In this document: positions 37,240 to 44,327 of the stretch, one piece after another | Position numbering within the stretch: position 1 is the stretch's first letter | How the letters are laid out: the number at the start of each line of letters is the position of its first letter | Source of the DNA: Streptomyces himalayensis subsp. himalayensis | Lineage (GTDB): Bacteria; Actinomycetota; Actinomycetes; Streptomycetales; Streptomycetaceae | NCBI RefSeq assembly: GCF_013778455.1 | Contig: NZ_JACEHE010000002.1 | Location: 62,001 to 126,000, forward strand | Reading direction: 5' to 3' | Length of the DNA stretch: 64,000 nt | Notes under the pieces: generated by a model | The model's database searches: none | Told to the model about the DNA's origin: nothing | Seen by the model: the letters and a program-made list of their open reading frames with translations, nothing else | Made by a program: the position numbers and the translations under genes

Positions 37240-38060
37240 GAGCTGTCTCCTTCGGTGCGCGGCAGGCGCAGGTTGGACGTGTGCAGTTCGAGGTCGGCGC
37301 GTGCGCCGAGGCGCCGCCAGCGCAGCGACGCGGGGCGGTCCACCCGGTTGTCGGCGGTCGTGCCCAGCTCGATGCCGAGCCCCCGGGTCGCGACGAGCAG
37401 CGCGTCGAACCGATGGTCCGGATCGCTGTCAAGGACCAGGCCGAGCGCGGCGTCGATGAGGTGGAACTCCAGGATCTGGCGGGCGAGTTCAGTGTCGCGA
37501 TCACGGACCGCCTCCAGGAAGCGGCGGTCGACGCTGGTGAAGTGCTCGGGAGCGTGCGGGTGCGACAGATAGAGGCGCTGGTGGCGGTAGATCTTCAGGG
37601 TCAGCGACTCGGTGAGCTCAGCCAGTGCCTTCGGGTAGCGACGCAACGCGTTCTGGTGGAAGCGGTGGTGTGCCTCCTGGAAGTCGCGGATGCGGTGGCG
37701 GGCCGCCTCCATCGCCTCCAGGTCCTCGGTCATCCGCGCCAGGTCGTCCTCGGTGAGCTGGTCGATGATGCCCGAGATGGTCGGCGGCTCCACCAGCAGC
37801 CGCAGCACATAGTGCTGTTCGACGTCGGCCGGACTGGTGGGCGCGACCTCCATGCCGCGGTTGGCCTCGGCCACCACCAGGCCGTCGGCCTCCAGGCGGT
37901 GCAGTGCCTCGCGCAGCGGCGTACGGGAGGTCTCCAGCTCGGCGGCGAGCGCGCCCTGCGACATACGGAAGCCGGGCATGTACCGGCCCTCTATGATCCG
38001 CTCCCGCAGGGTCCGGTAGATCTCCTCGACCGTCGTCCCCGGCCTGGTTCCCGTTGCCAT
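37236..38060 (-). CDS. GntR-family regulator, FCD (FadR-type) subfamily
   Basis: 274-aa transcription factor inside the catabolic operon. The N-terminal winged helix reads VEEIYRTLRERIIEGRYMPGFRMSQGALAAELETSRTPLREALHRLEADGLV. The FCD all-helical ligand-binding domain continues to about residue 235, with His residues (HHRFHQ; EFHLIDAALG) that usually bind metal and a carboxylate ligand. The last 40 residues are an Arg/Asp-rich extension. The gene starts by a one-base overlap (TGATG) with the small upstream gene and overlaps the isomerase downstream. It probably binds the GTGCATGCANAAGTG sites at 46279 and 36458 and is released by a pathway carboxylate (inference). Confidence 0.92.
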   Translation of the reverse strand: MATGTRPGTTVEEIYRTLRERIIEGRYMPGFRMSQGALAAELETSRTPLREALHRLEADGLVVAEANRGMEVAPTSPADVEQHYVLRLLVEPPTISGIIDQLTEDDLARMTEDLEAMEAARHRIRDFQEAHHRFHQNALRRYPKALAELTESLTLKIYRHQRLYLSHPHAPEHFTSVDRRFLEAVRDRDTELARQILEFHLIDAALGLVLDSDPDHRFDALLVATRGLGIELGTTADNRVDRPASLRWRRLGARADLELHTSNLRLPRTEGDSS

Positions 38061-38329
38061 CAGACGCTGCCCTCCCCCGGCGCCGGCTCCTCGGCTCCGA
38101 ACGAGATGGCGAACAGCTCGCTGAAGCGCTCGGGTTCCTGGGCTGCGATGATCTCCAGCTGCATGGCGTCGAGCAGGATGCGGTAGTCCCGCTTGGGCAC
38201 GTGGAGCTCCAGCCTCTCGCCCTGCCGCGTCCACACCTTGCGCACGCGCACGCCGGTGAACTCGTTGCCGATGCCGAAGCTCTCACCGGCCCGGACGATG
38301 CCCTCACCCAGTGGCGGTTCGGTGCTCAT
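38060..38329 (-). CDS. Small protein of unknown function in catabolic operon
   Basis: 89-aa cytosolic protein without cysteines or membrane segments. It begins MSTEPPLGEGIVRAGESFGI, with a basic middle (VRVRKVWTRQGERLELHVPKRD) and an acidic helical C-terminus (LLDAMQLEIIAAQEPERFSEL). Family unknown to me; similar small proteins accompany extradiol dioxygenases in some actinobacterial clusters, where annotation pipelines sometimes call them dihydrodiol dehydrogenase, a name its size cannot support. It overlaps the nitrilase stop (ATGA) and the GntR start (TGATG). It has a strong GGAGGG ribosome site. It may be an enzyme partner or regulator. Confidence 0.75.
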   Translation of the reverse strand: MSTEPPLGEGIVRAGESFGIGNEFTGVRVRKVWTRQGERLELHVPKRDYRILLDAMQLEIIAAQEPERFSELFAISFGAEEPAPGEGSV

Positions 38330-39204
38330 GTTCCCTCCCTCGCGTCTGCCTCAATGATCTCAGGAGAGACCCCGTAGACGCCGGTCTTCACACCGCTCAG
38401 TACCGGCAGGGACTGGCGGCGCGCGGCCACCTGGGAGAGGTCCAGGTCGACGATCTGCCAGGCCGCCGCCTGCTCCCCGAGGTCGGCGAGCACCTCGCCC
38501 CAGGGGCCGACAGCGAGGGCGTGCCCATAGGTGGGGAAGGCATCCTCCGCGTCGTCGCCCTGGCCCCGGATCGTCGCCGAGGCCACCACGTACGCGGCGT
38601 TCTCGATGGCGCGGGCGCGCAGCAGCACCTCCCAGTGGGCCTCGCCGGTCCGCTGTGTGAACGCCGCCGGGACCAGGAGGACTTCGGCGCCGGCCAGGGC
38701 GAGCGCCCGGTAGAGCTCCGGGAAGCGGACGTCGTAGCAGATCGTCAGGCCGACCGTGGTGCCGCCGATGCGGAGCAGCGCCGGGCGGTCGCCCGCGGTC
38801 TCGACTCCGGACGCCTCGAACGACTGGCCGTCGACGCGGGCGTCGAACAGGTGGATCTTGTCGTAGCCGCCGACGATCTCGCCCTGGGCGTCGATCACCA
38901 GCGCGGTGTTGCGGATGCCGTCCGGGCCGCGCCGCTTGAAGCCGCCGAGGACGACCACTACGCCCGCTTCCTTGGCGGCCTGCCGCAGGCTGGTGATCTC
39001 GAGTGAGTCCACCGCGAGGGCGGCCTCGCGCATCTCGGTGTTGGTACCGAGCATCAGGCCGTTCTCGGGCAGCAGCACCAGATCGGCCCCCGCGGCGGCG
39101 CACTCGCAGACCATCCGGGCGCCGGTGGCCGTGTTGGCGGCCAGGTCACGGGTGGCGTGCCACTGGGTGAGGCCGACCCGCAGCGTCCGGTCAGTCACGG
39201 CCAC
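38326..39204 (-). CDS. Carbon-nitrogen hydrolase (nitrilase superfamily)
   Basis: 292-aa amidase/nitrilase-fold enzyme. The triad is visible: Glu in LVLLPENGLML (about 47), Lys in GGYDKIHLFD (about 125) and Cys in VGLTICYDVRFPELYRAL (about 155). It is most like omega-amidase or plant NIT2-like deaminated-glutathione amidases. In this operon it could hydrolyse N-formylmaleamate, maleamate or another amide (inference; no alpha/beta-hydrolase NicD homologue is present). GTG at 39204 or six bases later; the second has better GGAGG spacing. It overlaps the dioxygenase stop by 14 bases. Confidence 0.88.
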   Translation of the reverse strand: MAVTDRTLRVGLTQWHATRDLAANTATGARMVCECAAAGADLVLLPENGLMLGTNTEMREAALAVDSLEITSLRQAAKEAGVVVVLGGFKRRGPDGIRNTALVIDAQGEIVGGYDKIHLFDARVDGQSFEASGVETAGDRPALLRIGGTTVGLTICYDVRFPELYRALALAGAEVLLVPAAFTQRTGEAHWEVLLRARAIENAAYVVASATIRGQGDDAEDAFPTYGHALAVGPWGEVLADLGEQAAAWQIVDLDLSQVAARRQSLPVLSGVKTGVYGVSPEIIEADAREGT

Positions 39205-40315
39205 CCGCCTCCGACGGCTCTCGCTCCGGCAGGAGCATGTCGACGACCGTCCAGCCGCCGCCGGACGCCTCCATGGGCTCGTACGCGAGCACCTCGCCGC
39301 GTACGCCGGGGCCGGTGAGGCCGAGCATGATCAGCCAGTTGGGGAACTCGTACTGGCCGTGGTCGAGCAGGGCGTACGGCTCGAGGTTCGCCAGGTCGGG
39401 GCCCCGTCCGGCCTGCAGCATCTCCAGGATGTACGTGTCGAACTCGACGTCCACTCCGCCGAACTTGCCCGGGTCGAGCCAGTGCGACAGACCGCCGGTG
39501 GCCAGCATCGCCACCTTCAGGTCGCGTCCGTCGACCACGCAGCGCAGCACCTCGCCGAAGGCGCGGGCGCCGAACGGCGAGAAGGAGCGGGCCGGCTGCG
39601 TGATGATCGGGATCACCGGCAGGTCCGGGCGGGGCAGCAGTTGCCGCAGCGGAACGATCAGGCCGTGGTCGAGGTCGATCTGCTCGGACTCCTCGACCTC
39701 CATGCCCTCGGCGCGGATCGCGTTGACCATGGCGCGGGCGTAATCGGGCGCGCCGGTCAGCGTGAGGTCCAGGTCGGGGCGCTTGAAGAACTCCATCGAC
39801 CCGACGTGCTCCTTGCCGGTGCCGATGACGAACGCGCCGGTGCGGAAGGACTGGAAGTGGCAGTCGGCCGTCACGATCAGGACGTCGGGGTCGGCGGCGG
39901 AGATCCGCTCGGCCAGCCGCTGGTAGCCCTCGGTCAGGCGGGCCACCGCGTCGGCGGGGTCCACCTCGGGCCGGGCCAGCAGGTCCGGTACGTGCGAGCA
40001 GCCGCCGGCGAACACCAGGTTCTGCGGTACGTCCGGGTCGGGCAGCGGCGTCGACGTCTCGACGTGGAAGCGGCCGGAGCTCGTCGAGTCGCTGAGGTCG
40101 TCGGCGAACCAGCGGCTGACCAGGATGGTGATGCCGTCCACCACCCCCGCCGAACGCAGCCGGTCGCGGTCGCCTCCGGCGATCACGGCGGCCCATTCGG
40201 CGTCCAGACCGAGCTCGGCGGCGCCCACGCCGGCCGGGTCGGCGCGGAACCGGCCGAGGAGACCGGTGTCCTTGCCGAGCGCGAGGATCGCGCGCTCGAG
40301 TGTGCGGGTGTCCAT
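39191..40315 (-). CDS. LigAB-fusion class III extradiol dioxygenase
   Basis: 374-aa protein combining a LigA-like helical domain (residues 1 to about 75) with a LigB-type non-haem Fe(II) catalytic domain. Likely iron ligands are His in FAGGCSHVPDLLARP, His in TGGLSHWLDPGKFGG, and a Glu nearby; the HGLIVPLRQLLP segment carries the acid-base His. Gallate and protocatechuate 4,5-dioxygenase fusions share this layout. It cleaves catechol-type rings next to the OH groups. Its ATG follows directly on the NicX-like stop (TAG-ATG, no spacer). The substrate may be the diol made by the Rieske oxygenase and cis-diol dehydrogenase. Confidence 0.88.
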   Translation of the reverse strand: MDTRTLERAILALGKDTGLLGRFRADPAGVGAAELGLDAEWAAVIAGGDRDRLRSAGVVDGITILVSRWFADDLSDSTSSGRFHVETSTPLPDPDVPQNLVFAGGCSHVPDLLARPEVDPADAVARLTEGYQRLAERISAADPDVLIVTADCHFQSFRTGAFVIGTGKEHVGSMEFFKRPDLDLTLTGAPDYARAMVNAIRAEGMEVEESEQIDLDHGLIVPLRQLLPRPDLPVIPIITQPARSFSPFGARAFGEVLRCVVDGRDLKVAMLATGGLSHWLDPGKFGGVDVEFDTYILEMLQAGRGPDLANLEPYALLDHGQYEFPNWLIMLGLTGPGVRGEVLAYEPMEASGGGWTVVDMLLPEREPSEAGGRD

Positions 40316-41335
40316 CTACGCTCCCTCGCCGGTCAGCTTGCCGTCCCGGACGACCGCCGTGCCGTCGATCTCGACGGTGCAGCCGCGCATCGGGATGTCG
40401 AGGTGCGCCGGGGTCTCGCGGTTCGCGAAGCGGTTCGGGCCGGTGGACCACATGAAGTTGCCCGCGGTGGAACGCAGTTCCTGCCCGTACAGGGAGCGCG
40501 GCTCGTACACCTCGAAGGCCGACCAGCGGGCGATCGGGTGCACCCCCCAGCCCATGTGGGAGACCGCGAACACCTCCGGGTCCTCCCAGGCGTCGAAGTA
40601 GTCCTGCAGGACGAACGCGTCGTTGCCCTTGCCCTCGACGCCGGTGATGAAGCCCTTCTCGACGGTGAGGGTGACGGTGTCACGCACGGCGCGCTGCCAC
40701 GGGATCAGCACGTCGCCCGGCTGCAGCACGATGGTGCCCTCGGCCGTGCGGTCGTGCGGGAAGCAGGCGACGAAGCCGCTCGGCCAGTGGTCCCAGCGAC
40801 CGGGCTCGTCCACGTAACCCCACTGGTGGGTGATCGGGAGGTCCTCGCCGGAGATGTCGGCGGTCAGGTCGGTGCCCGCGGCGCTGGTGACGCGCAGCGT
40901 GCTGCCCGCCTTGAGCAGCCGGCCGCCGGCCTCGACCGTCTTGCGGAGGTCTTCGTCGCCCATCAGGCGCTCGAGCACGTCGGCGGGCTCGGCGACGAAC
41001 AGCATCCGCTTGCCGTTGCCGGTGATACGGGTGCGCACGTCGGAGTGGATGAGGCCGCCGACGGTCACGTCGATCACCAGGTCGCACTCCGCGGCTGCGG
41101 CCAGCAGCGCGGCGACCTCGCGGCCGTCGGCCTCGTACGGCGGCAGCATCGGGTTGGACAGGCTGGAGGCGGTGAGCACCAGGGCGCCCGCGCCGATGTC
41201 ACGGGCGGCGGCCACCGCGGCTTCGGCGTACTCGGTCTTCTGGCCGAGTTCCTGGATGACGGCGACCGTCTCGTTCGGGGCGAGCTTGCACAGCCGGTAC
41301 TGGTCGACGAACAGTTCACGCAGGGTCTTGGGCAT
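40316..41335 (-). CDS. 2,5-dihydroxypyridine 5,6-dioxygenase-like (NicX family, M29 fold)
   Basis: 339-aa metalloprotein of the NicX family, which opens 2,5-dihydroxypyridine to N-formylmaleamate with Fe(II). Its fold is that of M29 leucyl aminopeptidases. Motifs compatible with NicX iron ligands are the His in VSHMGWGVHPIARWSAFE and His-x-Asp in TPAHLDIPMRGCTVEIDG; the N-terminus (VDQYRLCKLAPNETVAVIQE) also fits. Maleate isomerase and a maleamate-type amidase in the same operon strengthen the case. It lies between an SDR gene (25 nt) and the LigAB-type gene (no spacing). Confidence 0.85.
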   Translation of the reverse strand: MPKTLRELFVDQYRLCKLAPNETVAVIQELGQKTEYAEAAVAAARDIGAGALVLTASSLSNPMLPPYEADGREVAALLAAAAECDLVIDVTVGGLIHSDVRTRITGNGKRMLFVAEPADVLERLMGDEDLRKTVEAGGRLLKAGSTLRVTSAAGTDLTADISGEDLPITHQWGYVDEPGRWDHWPSGFVACFPHDRTAEGTIVLQPGDVLIPWQRAVRDTVTLTVEKGFITGVEGKGNDAFVLQDYFDAWEDPEVFAVSHMGWGVHPIARWSAFEVYEPRSLYGQELRSTAGNFMWSTGPNRFANRETPAHLDIPMRGCTVEIDGTAVVRDGKLTGEGA

Positions 41336-41360
41336 GACTTCCTACCAATCTTGTCGGTGG

Positions 41361-42116
41361 TCAGAGGGTGGAGCGGATGGCGCCGCCGTCGACGGCGAGC
41401 GTCTCGCCCGTGACGAACGCGGCGGCCGGGGAGACCAGATACGCGGCGGCCCGCGCGATCTCCTCCGGTTCGGCCCAGCGGCCCAGCGGAATGGCGGAGA
41501 CGACCTTGCGGATCTCCTCTTCGCGGGTCGTGCCGTTGGCCGCCGACTTGGCCGCGACGATGTTCTCCATACGGTCGGTGCCGGTGGCGCCGGGCATGAG
41601 CTGGTTGACGCGCACGCCGTGCTCCGCGAGTTCCAGCGACATCTGCTTCGCCAGGGCCGAGAGCAGCGAGCGCATGGACGCCGACAGGGCGCCACCGACA
41701 GCGGGCTGCTTCACCCAGGTCGAGGTGATGAAGAGGATCGAGCCGCCGCCGTTCGCCGCCATGGCCCGAGCCCCGGCGGTGGCCAACTGAACGGCGGGCC
41801 TCACGAGCTGGTCGTATGCGGTGTCCCAGTCGGCGCGCTGCGTCTCGAGCACCGGCATGATCTTCGGTCCTGGTGTGTTGACGACCAGGATGTCCAGAGC
41901 GCCGTGGACGGCGATCACATCGGGGATCAGCCTCTCCACGGCTTCGGGGTCCATCAGGTCCGTGGGATACGGGGTCTGGCCTTCCGCCTCGACCGGCGTC
42001 CGGGCACTGACCGCCACGACCGCGTCCTCGGCGACGAGCTGTCGCGCGATCGCCTGGCCGATGCCCTTGCTTGCGGCTGTGACCAGCGCCACCTTGCCCT
42101 TGAGTCCGAGATCCAT
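41361..42116 (-). CDS. SDR family oxidoreductase
   Basis: 251-aa classical SDR: ALVTAASKGIGQAIA (NAD(P) loop), LVVNTPG (in place of NNAG) and a C-terminal GETLAVDGGAI. The expected catalytic YxxxK position reads SASMRSLLSALAKQM, so the usual Tyr is replaced by Ser or Met and only the Lys may remain. A 3-oxoacyl-ACP-reductase-like label would be common, but it may instead bind NAD without normal reductase activity. Its role in the pathway is unknown. It lies between the ferredoxin and nicX-like genes, 12 nt and 25 nt away. Confidence 0.85.
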   Translation of the reverse strand: MDLGLKGKVALVTAASKGIGQAIARQLVAEDAVVAVSARTPVEAEGQTPYPTDLMDPEAVERLIPDVIAVHGALDILVVNTPGPKIMPVLETQRADWDTAYDQLVRPAVQLATAGARAMAANGGGSILFITSTWVKQPAVGGALSASMRSLLSALAKQMSLELAEHGVRVNQLMPGATGTDRMENIVAAKSAANGTTREEEIRKVVSAIPLGRWAEPEEIARAAAYLVSPAAAFVTGETLAVDGGAIRSTL

Positions 42117-42127
42117 GTCGCCCCCGC

Positions 42128-42316
42128 TCAGTCGTGGAGGGTGATGGCGCGCTCGGGGCAGCCCTCGGCGGCACGGCACGCGGCGTCCTTGTCGGTCACC
42201 GTGCCGTCGCCGATGACGCCGGCGTAGCCCCACTCGTCGAGCTGGAAGACGGTGGGCGCCTCGTCCGCACAGGTGCCGTATCCGTTGCATTTGGTGGAGT
42301 CGACGGTTGCTTTCAT
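42128..42316 (-). CDS. Ferredoxin, [3Fe-4S] type
   Basis: 62-aa small electron carrier. The cluster motif is C-NGYGT-C (residues about 10-16) with a single CP (C-PERAI) near the C-terminus, the pattern of Streptomyces P450-type [3Fe-4S] ferredoxins (second of the usual four cysteines replaced). A fourth Cys (AACRAAEG) lies just before CP. AAGGAG lies before the ATG. It sits between the NuoF-like gene and the SDR and would carry electrons from the flavoprotein to the Rieske oxygenase (inference). Confidence 0.92.
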   Translation of the reverse strand: MKATVDSTKCNGYGTCADEAPTVFQLDEWGYAGVIGDGTVTDKDAACRAAEGCPERAITLHD

Positions 42317-42381
42317 GGTGTGTCTCCTTCGGAGGTCGCTGGTGCCGGGGTCGCTCGTACCGGCGCAGCCGTGCCTGTGTC

Positions 42382-43671
42382 TCAGTTGCCGCTGTCGTCG
42401 GCGTTGGCGGTGCCGTCGGCGCCGATGTGCTCCGGGAACTCCGTCAGCACGGTGCGCGCCCAGGTCGCGGCGCCGTCGAGGAAGGCGCAGGCGCCCCGGC
42501 CGGGCAGGGTCTGCCCCCAGCGGGCCAGGTTGTCGCGGTCCTTCGCGGTGGCCGTGCCCGCGTCGAGCGAGGCGAAGGCGTCCCGGATGGACGCGGTGCC
42601 CTTGACGCACACCCCGCACTGCTGCGCGGACTCCGCCGCGTACCAGGCGGAGACCTCGGCCGCGACGGCGAGCGGGTCCTGGTCGGCGTGGAGCGCGGTG
42701 ATCGCCCCGCAGCCCAGTCCCGATCCGGCCGCCCGGACGTCCTCATACGTGCAGACGGTCTCCGCGTGCGCCGGGCCGAGCAGCCCGCCGAACCAGCCGC
42801 CCATCAGGAACCCGGCCGGGCGCGAGGTGAACCCGCCTGCGATCTCGAAGAGTTCGGCGACGGTCAGCCCATAGGGGACCTCATAGACACCAGGCCGGCC
42901 GCACGCGCCGCTGAGGGTGACGAGGGTCGTGCCGGGCGACTCGGCGGTGCCGTGGTCGCGGTAGGCGGCCGCACCGTTCCGGGCGATCCAGGCGGCGTGG
43001 GCCAGCGTCTCGACGTTCGATACGAGCGTCGGCAGACCGTCGACCCCCTTTTCGCCGACCCGAGGCGGGCGGGCCGTCGGCAGTGCCGGGCCTCCGCTGA
43101 TCGACCGGCAGACCGCCGTCTCGTCGCCCGCCACATACGTCGGCTCCACGACGTGCACGTCCAGGCGCACCCCGGCCGCCGGGGTCGCCGGCGCCGCCGA
43201 GTCGAGTTCGGCGATGGCGGCGCGCACGGCGGTCTCGGTCTCCGGGTGGGAGAGGTAGACGACGGCGCGGTCGGCGCCGACGGTGCGGGCGGCGAGCAGC
43301 AGCCCGTCCAGCACCAGATGCGGCCGGTACGTCAGCAGCCAGCGGTCCTTGTACGAACTCGGCTCGCCCTCCTCGCCGTTGGCCACGACCACCCGGAGCC
43401 CGTCCGCTTCCGCGACCCCGCGCCACTTGATGTGCGCGGGGAATCCGGCGCCGCCGCGGCCGCGCAGTCCGGCGGCCTCCAGTTCGGCGATCACGTCGGG
43501 GCAGGTAGGCAGTCCGTACGTGCCGCGTTCGCGTTCGGCGGCGAGGTCGAGCGGGCGGTCGACGGCCAGGCGGGGCTCGATGCCGGGGGCGTGCCCGGCG
43601 GTCGCTGCAAGGGCGCGGCTCGTGTCGAGTGCGAGGCTCGTGTCGAGTGCCGTGGTGGTGGTCAGCGTCAT
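42382..43671 (-). CDS. NuoF-like NADH-dependent flavoprotein reductase
   Basis: 429-aa homologue of complex I subunit NuoF (51-kDa, FMN/NADH/[4Fe-4S]). The FMN/NADH region is visible: LRGRGGAGFPAHIKW, VVANGEEGEPSSYKDRWLL, PTYVAGDETAVCRSISG and LVSNVETLAHAAW. In the C-terminal cluster motif, the usual ESCGxCxPCREG reads ESAQQCGVCVKG, so the first cysteine is lost, and the fourth is in GRGACAFLDG. The cluster may be three-ligand or absent. No other nuo genes are near. Here it most likely oxidises NADH and reduces the adjacent ferredoxin to supply the Rieske oxygenase (inference), a role usually filled by FNR-type reductases. It overlaps the hydrolase gene by four bases. Confidence 0.85.
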   Translation of the reverse strand: MTLTTTTALDTSLALDTSRALAATAGHAPGIEPRLAVDRPLDLAAERERGTYGLPTCPDVIAELEAAGLRGRGGAGFPAHIKWRGVAEADGLRVVVANGEEGEPSSYKDRWLLTYRPHLVLDGLLLAARTVGADRAVVYLSHPETETAVRAAIAELDSAAPATPAAGVRLDVHVVEPTYVAGDETAVCRSISGGPALPTARPPRVGEKGVDGLPTLVSNVETLAHAAWIARNGAAAYRDHGTAESPGTTLVTLSGACGRPGVYEVPYGLTVAELFEIAGGFTSRPAGFLMGGWFGGLLGPAHAETVCTYEDVRAAGSGLGCGAITALHADQDPLAVAAEVSAWYAAESAQQCGVCVKGTASIRDAFASLDAGTATAKDRDNLARWGQTLPGRGACAFLDGAATWARTVLTEFPEHIGADGTANADDSGN

Positions 43672-44327
43672 CGGGCCATCACCACGCCCGGCAACTCGTC
43701 CAGCACCTCTTCCAGGCCCACCACATCCGCGTACTTGGCGTCGATGTCGAACAGGTTGGCCTCATGCGGCCCTTCGGCCCGGTCACCCACGCACTCGCGC
43801 GGAACGCGCACGAGGTAGTTCTCCGCGCACGCGTCGATCACGGTGGCCCGGATGCAGCCGGAGGTGGTGGCGCCGCAGACGATCAGGCTGTTCACCCCGG
43901 CGGCTGCCAGCCGCTCGGCGAGATCTGTGCCGTGGAACGCCGAGGCCGCCTTCTTGACGATCACCGGCTCGGTGTCCCTGGGCGCCAGCCGCCCGTCCAC
44001 CTCCACCCACCGCGAACCCGCGGTGAGCGCACGGAGCGCGGGCATCTTGCGCAGCCAGACGAGTTCGTCCAGGTCGCGCGGCTCGTACGAGATCGTGGTG
44101 AAGAAGACCGGCAGCCCGGCCGCGCGGGCGCGTTCCAGCAGCTCAGCCGTGCGTTCGACGACCGCGTCGAGGTCGGAGCCGGGAGGGCAGGCGGGGTCGG
44201 TGAAGCCGTTGATGAGGTCCACGACCACGATGCCGGGCCTCCGGCCCGCGGCCAGCCGCTCCCCCACTCCCCGCCCGCGGTACTGCTCCCGCACCGCCTC
44301 CATCCAGTCACCCGCCGACTCACTCAT
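43668..44327 (-). CDS. Cysteine hydrolase (isochorismatase/N-carbamoylsarcosine amidase family), maleamate amidase-like
   Basis: 219-aa isochorismatase-fold enzyme. The Asp-Lys-Cys triad is visible: Asp in GIVVVDLINGFTD, Lys in PVIVKKAASAF and Cys in CGATTSGCIRATVIDA. The family includes N-carbamoylsarcosine amidase, nicotinamidase and maleamate amidohydrolase (NicF). Together with NicX-like and maleate isomerase genes, NicF-type maleamate hydrolysis to maleate and ammonia is the best guess. The ATG lies within the end of the Rieske alpha gene (8-nt overlap), and its stop overlaps the NuoF-like start (ATGA). Confidence 0.88.
   Translation of the reverse strand: MSESAGDWMEAVREQYRGRGVGERLAAGRRPGIVVVDLINGFTDPACPPGSDLDAVVERTAELLERARAAGLPVFFTTISYEPRDLDELVWLRKMPALRALTAGSRWVEVDGRLAPRDTEPVIVKKAASAFHGTDLAERLAAAGVNSLIVCGATTSGCIRATVIDACAENYLVRVPRECVGDRAEGPHEANLFDIDAKYADVVGLEEVLDELPGVVMAR

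Noticed and set aside
34427..37504. Single 1025-aa fusion of the isomerase region and the FAD enzyme
   Set aside because: The first ~390 codons are an out-of-frame reading of the isomerase and intergenic region; the family N-terminus and ribosome site are at 36328.
42382..43671. Complex I (nuo) operon fragment
   Set aside because: Only a NuoF homologue is present, flanked by hydrolase and ferredoxin genes, and its cluster motif is altered.
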